DNA of 32,242 nucleotides, taken from positions 1-32,242 of the forward strand of contig CAZKLS010000021.1 of the NCBI GenBank assembly GCA_964553405.1, read 5' to 3'. The position numbers and the translations under genes were made by a program. Below the pieces are notes generated by a model. It did not search any database. It had not been told where the DNA came from and worked only from the letters and a program-made list of their open reading frames with translations. Of the stretch, positions 16,712-24,430 are shown piece by piece. The stretch comes from DATIRA01 sp964553405 (GTDB taxonomy: Bacteria; Pseudomonadota; Gammaproteobacteria; Steroidobacterales; Steroidobacteraceae). The first letter of the stretch is position 1. Each line of letters begins with the position of its first letter.

Positions 16712-17089
16712 ATGCGGTACCTGGTTTCGGTGATGCTGGTCGTCGTGGGCGTGATCCACCTGTTGCCGCTGCCCGGCGTGATCGGTGGCGAGCAACTTGG
16801 GAAGCTTTACGGCCTGTCGTTCAACGAGCCGAACCTGGCGATCCTGATGCGACATCGAGCCGTGCTGTTCGGGCTGCTCGGCGCCTTTCTGATCTTCTCG
16901 GCATTCCGCCCGGGCTTCCAGCCGGTCGCCTTCATCGCGGGCTTCGTCAGCGTCGCGTCGTACCTCTGGCTGGCATGGACCACCGGCGGCTACAACGCCC
17001 AGCTGGCGAGGGTCGTCGTCGCCGACCTCGTGGCGCTGACCTGCCTGATCATCGGGGCCGCCGCCTACGTCCTGCAGCGGCGCGGCTAG
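16712..17089 (+). CDS. Small four-helix membrane protein of unknown function
   Basis: 125 aa with about four transmembrane segments: YLVSVMLVVVGVIHLLPL, AVLFGLLGAFLIFSAF, PVAFIAGFVSVASYLWLAW and VVVADLVALTCLIIGAAAYVL. Short loops carry GKLYGLSFNEPNLAILMRHR, which looks conserved. I recall similar proteins carrying the database name phosphopantetheine adenylyltransferase; nothing here resembles that soluble enzyme, so the name should not be used. GAGGG lies about 7 bases before the ATG, and a TATGCT -10-like element is at 16661-16666. A hairpin begins at the stop codon. Function unknown. Confidence 0.75.
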   Translation: MRYLVSVMLVVVGVIHLLPLPGVIGGEQLGKLYGLSFNEPNLAILMRHRAVLFGLLGAFLIFSAFRPGFQPVAFIAGFVSVASYLWLAWTTGGYNAQLARVVVADLVALTCLIIGAAAYVLQRRG

Positions 17090-17110
17090 CTCGCCGCTGC
17101 GAGCATCTTC
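17089..17110 (+). terminator. Possible terminator hairpin after the small membrane protein gene
   Basis: GCTCGC-CGCT-GCGAGC forms a 6-bp stem and 4-base loop starting at the last base of the stop codon, followed by ATCTTCC. A longer arm pair GCAGGCC (17158-17164)/GGCCTGC (17190-17196) lies just before the convergent desaturase stop and could serve both strands. T-tracts are weak. Confidence 0.35.
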
Positions 17111-17196
17111 CGTCGAGCGGCACTATCCGGCGTCCCGCGCATTGCGCTGTGAGTCCGGCAGGCCGCTGCCGCATCTCGCGGCCCCACCGGGCCTGC

Positions 17197-18354
17197 TCAG
17201 GCGTAGGCCTTGCTCATCAGGCGCAGCCGGCGCCGCTGCATCCGCAGTCGATGCTCGATTTCACGCAGGCGCGAGCGGAAGCTCGCGTCTTCCCAGCGCT
17301 GCAGCAGGCGTCGCTTGCCGTCCGCCACCCACTCCTCGCGGACCTTGTTCCACTCCTCGAGCGACTTGCGGAACGAGGCATATTCCTCGGCGACGCGGCG
17401 CCTGAGCCGCTCGAACTGCTCGTCGGCTGAGCCGGCGCGCCGGCGTTCGAGCGCGAGCTCCATGCGCTTGAACTGCATCGCGAGCTGCGCACGCTGGATC
17501 CAGAGGTCCGGCACCCGCTTCAGGTTGTCCGCGAGCCCGAGCCCGGACAGCGTGGCGATCAGCCACTTGGTCGGATCGAACTGCCACCACCGAACGCCGT
17601 TGCGGTAGTCGTTCTGAAAGAGGTGGTGGAAGTTGTGATACCCCTCGCCATAGGTCAGGAAGGCGAGCACGCCGTTGTCCCGCGCCGTGTTCTCGTCCGT
17701 GTAGGGCTGACGACCCCAGGCGTGCGCGAGCGAGTTGATGAAGAACGTGAAGTGGTGATTGAGCACCAGCCGCAGCAACCCGGCCAGCAGGAAGACGCCC
17801 CACACCTCGCCGAGGGCCCAGCCGAGCAGCAGCGGGATGCCGAAGTTCAGGCCCACCGCGAGCGGTAGGTAGTAACGGTGCTGGAACATCACCAGCGGGT
17901 CGCGCTCCAGGTCGCGGGCGTTCGAGAAGTCGTTCTCGCCGCTCGGGTAGTCGCGCAGGATCCAGCCGATGTGCGAGAACCAGAAGCCGCGCTTCGCGCT
18001 GTACGGATCACGGTCGACGTCGTCGACGAAGCGATGGTGTGTGCGGTGCTGCGAAGCCCAGATCAGGATGCTGTTCTGCAACGCCATCGCACCGAAGACC
18101 ATGAAGAACAGGCGTACGGACCAGTGCGCCTGGTAGGCCCGGTGCGCCCAGAGACGATGATAGCCCGCGGTGATGGACAGGCCGGTCGCCATCATCAACG
18201 CGGCGAACGCCAGCCAGGCGCCGGGACCGAAGCCGTGCACGATCCCGTACCAGGGCACGAGCACCAGCGTCGCGAGCGGCGTCGCGGTGAACACAGTCAT
18301 CGTCACCCAGTTGATCGGCGCGTCTTCGAAACGCGCGGCAGAGTCCTTTTCCAT
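17197..18354 (-). CDS. Membrane fatty-acid (acyl-CoA/acyl-lipid delta-9 type) desaturase
   Basis: 385 aa. The three histidine boxes that bind the di-iron centre are present: HRLWAH (66-71), HRTHH (103-107) and HNFHH (240-244), with a further conserved asparagine/histidine pair at NHHFTFFINSLAH (199-211). Hydrophobic stretches (about 18-58, 81-100, 161-197) give the usual two membrane-spanning pairs. The family inserts a cis double bond into long-chain acyl groups using O2 and an electron donor; it adjusts membrane fluidity. Residues 285-385 are a highly charged, Arg/Glu-rich, probably coiled-coil tail, as in Vibrio/Shewanella-type relatives as I recall them. The start has only a weak ribosome binding site (GGA). 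It is transcribed from its own upstream region, 99 bases from the flavoprotein stop. Confidence 0.9.
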   Translation of the reverse strand: MEKDSAARFEDAPINWVTMTVFTATPLATLVLVPWYGIVHGFGPGAWLAFAALMMATGLSITAGYHRLWAHRAYQAHWSVRLFFMVFGAMALQNSILIWASQHRTHHRFVDDVDRDPYSAKRGFWFSHIGWILRDYPSGENDFSNARDLERDPLVMFQHRYYLPLAVGLNFGIPLLLGWALGEVWGVFLLAGLLRLVLNHHFTFFINSLAHAWGRQPYTDENTARDNGVLAFLTYGEGYHNFHHLFQNDYRNGVRWWQFDPTKWLIATLSGLGLADNLKRVPDLWIQRAQLAMQFKRMELALERRRAGSADEQFERLRRRVAEEYASFRKSLEEWNKVREEWVADGKRRLLQRWEDASFRSRLREIEHRLRMQRRRLRLMSKAYA

Positions 18355-18384
18355 CGGTGGCTGTTCCGTGTGGGCAGTCTATCT

Positions 18385-18390
18385 ATTCTA
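18385..18390 (-). promoter_or_regulatory. Putative -10 element of the desaturase promoter
   Basis: TAGAAT on the minus strand, about 30 bases before the desaturase ATG, in a locally AT-richer stretch. The -35 side is not convincing (TTGCCG is 21 bases upstream). Confidence 0.3.
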
Positions 18391-18453
18391 CGCGCTGTCG
18401 ACCGCCACCGCCGGCAAAGCGTAAGTCCCTGCCGCGAAAGTGATAATTGCCGC

Positions 18454-19125
18454 TCAAACGAAGCTGGCGACCTCCCCGGCAGCCTTGCGGCGGATGTCCG
18501 GGACCCGGGCGTCCTTTGCTGCGTATCCCGTCACCAGCAGCAGGAACGGCCGCTCCGAGTCCGGCGGTCGGCCGAGGATCTCGTTCAGGAAGCCCATCGG
18601 GCTGGGCGTGTGCGTCAGCGTGGCGAGCCCGGCATTGTGCAGCGCGGTGATCAGGATGCCGGTCGCGATGCCGACCGACTCGGTCGGGTAGTAGTGCTTC
18701 ACCTTGCGGCCGTCGGCGTCGCGACCCCACTTCTGCACGAAGATCGCGATCAGCCAGGGCGCGACCTCGAGGAACGGTTTCCGCCAGTCGGTGCCGAGCG
18801 GCGCGAGGGCCTCGAGCCATTCGTCAGGCGCGCGCTGCTGGTAGAAGAGTCGTTCCTCTTCCTCGGCGGCGAGGCGGATGCGGTGCTTCAGTTGCGGGTC
18901 CGACACCGCGACGAAGTGCCACGGCTGCAGGTTGGCGCCGCTCGGCGCGGTCGCGGCCGCGGCGATGCAGTCCTCGACCAGCGCGCGCGGCACCGGACGC
19001 GCATCGAAGGTCCGCACGGTCCGCCGCCGGGTCATCAATTCCCGGAACGCCCGGGCGCGCTCGAGCATCTGTGCCTCGCTCAGTTCGGGCTGCCCCTCCA
19101 GGGGCCGCATCCCCGCTTCGTTCAT
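18454..19125 (-). CDS. Nitroreductase-fold FMN protein, iodotyrosine-deiodinase (IYD) subfamily
   Basis: 223 aa from the ATG at 19125 (GGTGA upstream), five bases after hoxW; an ATG at 19158 would overlap hoxW. FMN contacts are typical of the fold: RRRTVRTF (33-40) and APSGANLQPWHF. The lid region aligns gaplessly with mammalian IYD: E91, Y95 and K116 fall where human E157, Y161 and K182 bind the amino-acid zwitterion of the substrate (constant offset of 66). Further matches are W103, W114, KHYYPTESVGIATGILITALHNAGL and the GRPP..ERPFLLLVTGY tail. IYD enzymes reductively remove halogen from halotyrosines. It is the last gene of the hox operon. The natural substrate and reductant are not shown; a broader nitroreductase or dehalogenase role is possible. 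Confidence 0.85.
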   Translation of the reverse strand: MNEAGMRPLEGQPELSEAQMLERARAFRELMTRRRTVRTFDARPVPRALVEDCIAAAATAPSGANLQPWHFVAVSDPQLKHRIRLAAEEEERLFYQQRAPDEWLEALAPLGTDWRKPFLEVAPWLIAIFVQKWGRDADGRKVKHYYPTESVGIATGILITALHNAGLATLTHTPSPMGFLNEILGRPPDSERPFLLLVTGYAAKDARVPDIRRKAAGEVASFV

Positions 19126-19130
19126 CGGCG

Positions 19131-19607
19131 TCACCGGCTGCTGGTGAAACGAACCCACTCACTTTCGCACAAGCGGCGCAGCTGCGCCCAGGCAGCCTCG
19201 AGGTGCGTGCTCGCTGCGGGCGTGAGCGCGTCGCCGAGCTCGAAGGACTCGCCGCGCACGCAGAGCAGCAGCGCCGGCGGCGGTGCATTGCCCGTGACGC
19301 GCTGATATGTCTCGAGCACCGCGCCCGGCTCGAGCGCGTGCGTCGTGTGCAGGTACGTCGCCGAGGCGACCACCGCCCGCAGCTCGAACGGCGCCGGGGT
19401 CGCCATGCCGGCGTCGACGAAGACCGCCAGCGCCCGGCCCTCGAGCTCCAGCGCGTGCTCCACCTGCCACTGGAAGTCCGTCAGCACCTCGACGTCCGGC
19501 AGGCCCGCGGCCGCCAGGCGCTCCGCGAGCAGCGGGCCGATCGCATCGTCGCCGCGGCTCGGATTGCCCGCGGCCAGCACCAGCACGGGCGGCGGAACCG
19601 CGCTCAC
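19131..19607 (-). CDS. hoxW: Hydrogenase maturation endopeptidase for HoxH
   Basis: 158 aa. The N-terminal GNPSRGDDAIGP motif (with the acidic residue that contacts nickel), VFVDAGM and the YLHTTHAL histidine segment are those of the HyaD/HybD/HoxW protease family. These enzymes sense nickel in the large-subunit precursor and then cut off its C-terminal tail. The start is GTG at 19607, and the overlap GTGA with the hoxH stop suggests translational coupling. It directly follows its presumed substrate gene, so HoxW is the natural assignment. The C-terminal part (AWAQLRRLCESEWVRF) is helical. Confidence 0.88.
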   Translation of the reverse strand: MSAVPPPVLVLAAGNPSRGDDAIGPLLAERLAAAGLPDVEVLTDFQWQVEHALELEGRALAVFVDAGMATPAPFELRAVVASATYLHTTHALEPGAVLETYQRVTGNAPPPALLLCVRGESFELGDALTPAASTHLEAAWAQLRRLCESEWVRFTSSR

Positions 19608-21067
19608 CCGCGTCGCAGCGTATCGACGACCTCGCCCCGGGCGTCCACCAGCTCCACCGCGAGCGGCATCTTGCCGATCGCGTGCGTCGCGCAGGACAGG
19701 CAGGGATCGAAGGCGCGCACGGCGACCTCGATGTGGTTCAACAGGCCTTCGGTGAGTTCGCGGCCGTCGAGGTAGCGGCGGGCCACCTCGCGTATCGCCC
19801 GGTTCATGGCCTCGTTGTTGTGGGTCGTCGAGACGATCAGCGTCGCGCGGGCGACCTGGTCGTGCTCGTCCACGCGATAGTGGTGGATCAGCGTGCCGCG
19901 CGGCGCCTCGATCACGCCGACTCCGCGCGCCTGGCGCTCGCCGGAGACTGTGAGCTCATCGCCGAGCAGGTCGTCGTCGTGCAGCAGTTCCTTGATCGCC
20001 TCCGCCGCATGCAGCATCTCGATCATTCGCGCCCAGTGGAAGCCGAGCGTGGCCGCGGCAACGCGCCCCTGGTCGAAGTCGAGCAGCTCGCGCCGCTCGC
20101 GGTCGGCCAGCGGCGTCGGGATGAAGTCGCAGTTCGTCACGCGCGTGAGGGGTCCGACCCGATACCACCCCTGCTCGGCACCGAGCTCCTTCAGATAGGG
20201 GAACTTCATGTAGGACCAGGGCTTGACCTCCTCCGAGATTCGCTCCCAGTAGTGGTTGTAGTCCACGCCGTCGAAGATGCGTCGCCCTTCCTCGTCGCTG
20301 GCCCTCAGACGCCCGTGATAGAGGTCCATCGCGCCGTCGGCCCGGACCAGGCTCAGCGACTTGGCCGGGAACGAGGCGAACTCGCGGTACCGCGGGAGGT
20401 CCTGCTCGAACAGCCTGCGCACCAGATGGACCGCGTCACGGCTCCAGGCCACGACCTGGTAGATGTCCGCGAGCAGCGCGTCGCGCTCCGCCGCCGACAG
20501 GTTCTTGTTGACGCCGCCCGGCACGGAGCTGGTGCCGTGGATCCGCTTGCCGGCGGTGTGCCGGATCACCTCCTGCCCGTACTTGCGCAGCAGCACGCCG
20601 CGCCGCGCGACGTCCGGGTGCTCGGCCGCGAGGCCGACGATGTTGCGCCGCGCAGGCTCCGCGTCGAAGCCGAACAGCAGGTCCGGCGAGGCGAGGTGGA
20701 AGAAATGCAGCGCGTGCGACTGGAGGATCTGCCCGTAGTGCATCAGCCGCCGCAGCTTCTCGGCCGTCGGCGTGAGCCTGGTCGCGCCGACGACCTGGTC
20801 GAGCGCCTTGCTCGCCGCGAGGTGGTGGCTGACCGGGCAGATGCCGCAGAGGCGCTGCACCATGACCGGGACCTCCCAGTAAGGCCGGCCCTGGATGAAC
20901 TTCTCGAAGCCGCGGAACTCGACGATGTGCAGGCGCGCCTGGCGGACGTGGTCGTCCTCGTCGAGCAGCAGCGTGACCTTGCCGTGACCTTCCACGCGCG
21001 ACAGCGGCTCGATGGCGACCCGTCTGAGTCCCGTGGCCCGGCCGGCGGTTTCCAGTGCGTCGGTCAT
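19604..21067 (-). CDS. hoxH: NAD-reducing [NiFe] hydrogenase large subunit HoxH
   Basis: 487 aa. The four nickel-site cysteines are present in RLCGICPVSHH (C74, C77) and DPCLSCATH (C456, C459). A 25-residue tail follows His462, the expected cleavage point for the maturation protease, as in Cupriavidus-type HoxH. The segments SRVEGHGKV (23-31), RGFEKFIQGRPYWEVPVMVQ and GTLIHHYRVDEHDQV are typical of group 3 enzymes. HoxH carries the Ni-Fe(CN)2CO site that splits H2. The ATG at 21067 has GGAGAG 5 bases upstream. The frame stays open upstream to 21475 but there it runs over hoxY in another frame and is discarded. It lies 20 bases after hoxY and overlaps hoxW. Confidence 0.97.
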   Translation of the reverse strand: MTDALETAGRATGLRRVAIEPLSRVEGHGKVTLLLDEDDHVRQARLHIVEFRGFEKFIQGRPYWEVPVMVQRLCGICPVSHHLAASKALDQVVGATRLTPTAEKLRRLMHYGQILQSHALHFFHLASPDLLFGFDAEPARRNIVGLAAEHPDVARRGVLLRKYGQEVIRHTAGKRIHGTSSVPGGVNKNLSAAERDALLADIYQVVAWSRDAVHLVRRLFEQDLPRYREFASFPAKSLSLVRADGAMDLYHGRLRASDEEGRRIFDGVDYNHYWERISEEVKPWSYMKFPYLKELGAEQGWYRVGPLTRVTNCDFIPTPLADRERRELLDFDQGRVAAATLGFHWARMIEMLHAAEAIKELLHDDDLLGDELTVSGERQARGVGVIEAPRGTLIHHYRVDEHDQVARATLIVSTTHNNEAMNRAIREVARRYLDGRELTEGLLNHIEVAVRAFDPCLSCATHAIGKMPLAVELVDARGEVVDTLRRG

Positions 21068-21087
21068 GCAGCATTCTCTCCGGATGC

Positions 21088-21633
21088 TCAGTCGTAGCTG
21101 ATCAGGCCGTGCCCGAGCGACGGCTCGCGCCCCTCGATCAGGTCGTTCAGGAACTTCCAGATCGCGTCGGCCGAGGGCGGGCAGCCCGGCAGGAAGTAGT
21201 CGATCTTCACGACCTCGTGGAGCGGATGCACCATGTCGAGCGGCAGCGGCAGCTCGGGGTCGTTCGGTATCAGGCCGCGCGTCACGCTCGGATCGGTCAC
21301 GTACACCTCCTGCAGGCACTGCCCCAGGTCGAGGTGGTTGCGCTGGGCAGGCAGCCCGCCGGTCACCGCGCAGGCGCCGATCGCGAGCAGTCGCCGGCAC
21401 CTGGCGCGGAACTCGCGCAGCACCTGGACGTTCTCCGCATTGCAGATCCCGCCCTCGATGATGCCGAGGTCGCACGGCCCGCAGTGCTTGATGTCATCGA
21501 GCGGCGAGCGGTCGAGTTCGATGCGTGCGAGCAGGTCGAAAATCCGCTCGTCGATGTCGAGCAGCGACATGTGGCAGCCGAAGCAGCCGGCCAGTGATGT
21601 AGTCGCCACCCGCAGTCTTGGTGCTTCAGTCAT
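21088..21633 (-). CDS. hoxY: NAD-reducing [NiFe] hydrogenase small subunit HoxY
   Basis: 181 aa, the short form typical of group 3d enzymes (one proximal [4Fe-4S] cluster, no extra ferredoxin domain, no Tat signal). Cluster cysteines lie in AGCFGCHMS (C17, C20), IGACAVTGGLPAQRN and LPGCPPS; the conserved segment GPCDLGIIEGGICN is also present. HoxY passes electrons from HoxH to the HoxFU diaphorase. The ATG at 21633 has CAGGGA upstream and overlaps the end of hoxU by eight bases. Confidence 0.96.
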   Translation of the reverse strand: MTEAPRLRVATTSLAGCFGCHMSLLDIDERIFDLLARIELDRSPLDDIKHCGPCDLGIIEGGICNAENVQVLREFRARCRRLLAIGACAVTGGLPAQRNHLDLGQCLQEVYVTDPSVTRGLIPNDPELPLPLDMVHPLHEVVKIDYFLPGCPPSADAIWKFLNDLIEGREPSLGHGLISYD

Positions 21634-22360
21634 CGTCCCTGCCTGCCGGTCGTGGCGCATCCTGCAGCGCCTGCTGGCTGATCGGCGCCCGGTCATACCG
21701 GCGCTGGCCTATCGGCGTGGCGAAGCCCACCCGCTTGCGCAGGATCACGCCGACCGGACAGACCTCGACCGCCTTGTCGCCGGGCGCAATGTCGCTGTCT
21801 GCGAGCCGCCCCGATTCCGAGTTGACTATCAGGTGCTTGCCGATGCCCCGCCCCGCGAGCGAGAAGACGTTCTTGCCGTCCACCTCGCGCGAGGCGCGCA
21901 CGCACAGCTCGCAGAGCACGCAGCGGTTGAAGTCGAGCAGCAGGTCCGGGTGCGAGGCGTCCACCGGCCGGTCCGGGAACAGGTGACGGAAGCCAGCGGT
22001 CAGCACGCCGAGGTCGTAGCCCAGCGCCTGCAGCACGCAGTCGCCGCTCTTCTCGCAGGACGGACAGAAGTGGTTGCCCTCGGCGAACAGCATCTGCACC
22101 AGCGTGCGCCGCAACGCGTTCAGCTCCTCGACATCGCTCTCGACGCGCAGCCCCGGTTCCGCGGGCGTGGTGCATGCTGCGACGGTGCGTCCGTTGACCC
22201 GTGCCGTGCAGACCTTGCAGCTGCCGTGCGGCTTGAATTCCGGGTGGTAGCAGAGGTGCGGGATGTAGCGCCCGGCGCTCAGCGCGGCCTGCAGTACCGT
22301 CTGGCCCGGGCTGAACGGGACCGCCTGACCGTCGAGCATGAACGTCGGGGCGTCGCTCAC
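21626..22360 (-). CDS. hoxU: Hydrogenase diaphorase subunit HoxU (NuoG-like iron-sulfur protein)
   Basis: 244 aa from a GTG at 22360 that overlaps the hoxF stop as GTGA; an internal ATG at 22339 is the alternative. Cluster ligands are complete: plant-type [2Fe-2S] C37, C48, C51, C63; [4Fe-4S] H97, C99, C102, C108 in GNHFCPSCEKSGDC; and a second [4Fe-4S] C147, C150, C153, C201 (NRCVLCELC, CPVG). It ends with the characteristic KRVGFATPIGQRRYDRAPIS. It relays electrons between HoxY and the FMN/NAD site of HoxF. Cytoplasmic. Confidence 0.96.
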   Translation of the reverse strand: MSDAPTFMLDGQAVPFSPGQTVLQAALSAGRYIPHLCYHPEFKPHGSCKVCTARVNGRTVAACTTPAEPGLRVESDVEELNALRRTLVQMLFAEGNHFCPSCEKSGDCVLQALGYDLGVLTAGFRHLFPDRPVDASHPDLLLDFNRCVLCELCVRASREVDGKNVFSLAGRGIGKHLIVNSESGRLADSDIAPGDKAVEVCPVGVILRKRVGFATPIGQRRYDRAPISQQALQDAPRPAGRDDD

Positions 22361-24237
22361 CGGGAACGCTCCAGGTGCGCGCCGGCGTCGTCGCGACCCG
22401 TCATCTGTCGCGCCCGCGCCAGCGCGCCGTCGAGATCGAACGCCGGGGTGAAATCCATCGACCGCAGCCGTCGCACGTACGCCGGCCTGAACTTGGCCAT
22501 CGTGTCGAGCACCGGGTTGCATGCGGTGTGGCCGAGCCCGCAATGGGCCGACTGCAGCAGCACGCTGTTGAGGCGCTCCATCTCGTGCATCTCGTGCGGC
22601 GTGCCGTTGCCCGCAGCGATCTTGTCCATCGCGGCGAGCAGCATCGACGTGCCGGCCCGGCAGGGCGTGCAGAAGCCGCAGCTCTCGTGCGCGAAGAACT
22701 GCACGTAGTTGCGCGCCACTTCGAACAGGTCCCGCTCCGCGCCGAAGACGGTGAACGCACCGGCCGTGGGCAGGTCCTCGAACGCGATCCGGCGGTTGAA
22801 CTCGCCCGCGTCGATGCAGGTCCCGGAGGGACCGCTCACCTGCACCGCCTGGCTCGCCTCGGCGCCGCAATCCTCGAGCACCTGCCTGACGCTGACGCCG
22901 AACGGATACTCGTAGAGGCCGGGCCGGTCGCAGTCGCCCGAGACGGACAGGATCTTGGTGCCGGCGGACTTGGCCGTGCCAGTCGAGCGGTACCACTCGC
23001 CGCCGTGCACCGCGATCAGTGCCGCGGCGCAGAGCGTCTCGACGTTGTTCACGATCGTCGGCTGCTGCAGGTAGCCGCTGGTCACCGGATAGGGCGGCCG
23101 GTTGCGCGGTATCCCACGCTTGCCCTCCAGCGACTCGATCAGCGCGGACTCCTCGCCGCAGACATAGGACCCCGCGCCGACGTGGACCTCGATGTCGAAG
23201 TCGAAGCCGGGCTCGCCGAGGATGTCGCTGCCGAGCAGCCCCTGCGCCCGTCGGCGCTCGAGCGTCGCCTCCAGCGAATCGAGCAGGTACCGGTACTCGC
23301 CGCGCAGGTACAGGAACCCGCGGCTCGCGGCGACCGCGTAGGCGGCCACCGTCATGCCGTCGAAGACGAGGTCGGCATGCCGCGTGAGCAGCACGCGGTC
23401 CTTGAACGTGCCGGGCTCGCCCTCGTCCGCATTGCAGACCACGTAGCGCGTGTCGCTGCTCGCGTGCCGGCAGGCCTCCCACTTCGCGCCGGTCGCGAAA
23501 CCGGCGCCCCCGCGACCGCGCAGGTTCGAGCGCTTGATTTCATCGAGTACCGCCAGCGGTCCCAGCGGTGCGCCGACGTAGGCCTCGCGCCAGGAGCGCT
23601 CGTTTGCGGCCACCTCGAGCCGTCCGCTCGCGCCCCGCTGCAGCGCCGCGCGCAGCGGCTCGCCCGGCTCGAGGCCATGCTCGAGCAACGGACCGGACTT
23701 CCGGACGTTGTCCTCGATCCGGAACAGCTCCTCCGGCCACTCCTCGATCGGCCGCTTGGCGAGCATCAGCTCGCAGAGCTGCGCGACACGGGCGCGCGTC
23801 ATGCGGGGTATCGGCCGACCGTTGACCAGCAGCCCAGGTCCCTGGTCGCAGAGGCCCGTGCAGGAGGTCCTGTCGACGCTGACCAGGCCGTCTTCGGACA
23901 GCTTGCCCGGCTCGACCCAGAGCCGACGGCACATTTCGTCCAGCAGCTCCACGCTGCCCTGCATGCGGTCGGTGACGTTGTCGGCGAACAGCACCCGGTA
24001 CTGCCCGAGGGGCTCCAGCGACAGGAACGAGTAGAAGCTCGCGACGCCGCGCACGCGCGAGATCGGGATGCGAAGCAACTCCGCGATCGTGCCGACCGCC
24101 GGCGTCGGAATCCAGTTGCAGCACTCCTGGACCTCGCGCAGGATCTGCACGAGCTGCGTCGCGTGCTGCCCCCGGCGCGCGACGATGCGGCGCACCCGCG
24201 CCTCCAGATCCATGGGTGTCTTTGTGTCCTCGGCCAT
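22357..24237 (-). CDS. hoxF: Hydrogenase diaphorase subunit HoxF (NuoE-like plus NuoF-like), NADH/FMN site
   Basis: 626 aa. Residues 10-160 are a NuoE-like thioredoxin-fold domain, so a separate HoxE is not needed. From about 175 onward it is NuoF-like: GRGGAGFATGAKW (241-253) and CNADEGEPGTFKDR (268-281) for FMN and NADH, GAGSYVCGEESALIES, and [4Fe-4S] ligands C520, C523, C526 (ESCGFCTPC) and C566. In the NuoE-like domain only TSCTGLC (C126, C130) remains; the first cysteine pair is replaced by A85 and D90. Cupriavidus HoxF is also degenerate there as I recall. ATG at 24237 with AGG just upstream; MDLEARV at 24213 is an alternative. First hox gene on this side of the assembly gap; any promoter is in or near the gap. 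Confidence 0.95.
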   Translation of the reverse strand: MAEDTKTPMDLEARVRRIVARRGQHATQLVQILREVQECCNWIPTPAVGTIAELLRIPISRVRGVASFYSFLSLEPLGQYRVLFADNVTDRMQGSVELLDEMCRRLWVEPGKLSEDGLVSVDRTSCTGLCDQGPGLLVNGRPIPRMTRARVAQLCELMLAKRPIEEWPEELFRIEDNVRKSGPLLEHGLEPGEPLRAALQRGASGRLEVAANERSWREAYVGAPLGPLAVLDEIKRSNLRGRGGAGFATGAKWEACRHASSDTRYVVCNADEGEPGTFKDRVLLTRHADLVFDGMTVAAYAVAASRGFLYLRGEYRYLLDSLEATLERRRAQGLLGSDILGEPGFDFDIEVHVGAGSYVCGEESALIESLEGKRGIPRNRPPYPVTSGYLQQPTIVNNVETLCAAALIAVHGGEWYRSTGTAKSAGTKILSVSGDCDRPGLYEYPFGVSVRQVLEDCGAEASQAVQVSGPSGTCIDAGEFNRRIAFEDLPTAGAFTVFGAERDLFEVARNYVQFFAHESCGFCTPCRAGTSMLLAAMDKIAAGNGTPHEMHEMERLNSVLLQSAHCGLGHTACNPVLDTMAKFRPAYVRRLRSMDFTPAFDLDGALARARQMTGRDDAGAHLERSR

Positions 24238-24325
24238 GATCCTCGCGCCGACGTGTCCGGACGCGTTGTCAGGCTGAGGCCCGTGCTGCCCCCGGGCAAT
24301 CGCGGAAAACCGACAGCGCGACGCG

Positions 24326-24425
24326 NNNNNNNNNNNNNNNNNNNNNNNNNNNNNNNNNNNNNNNNNNNNNNNNNNNNNNNNNNNNNNNNNNNNNNNNNNN
24401 NNNNNNNNNNNNNNNNNNNNNNNNN
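24326..24425. other. Assembly gap (100 N)
   Basis: Exactly 100 undetermined bases, the usual scaffold placeholder, so the true distance is unknown. It removes the region upstream of hoxF and nearly all upstream sequence of the dehydrogenase gene. Reading frames drawn through it are not meaningful. Confidence 0.99.
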
Positions 24426-24430
24426 CCACC

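Noticed and set aside
21068..21475. N-terminal extension of hoxH by 136 codons
   Set aside because: It lies over hoxY in another frame and is Arg-rich; a good ribosome binding site precedes the ATG at 21067.
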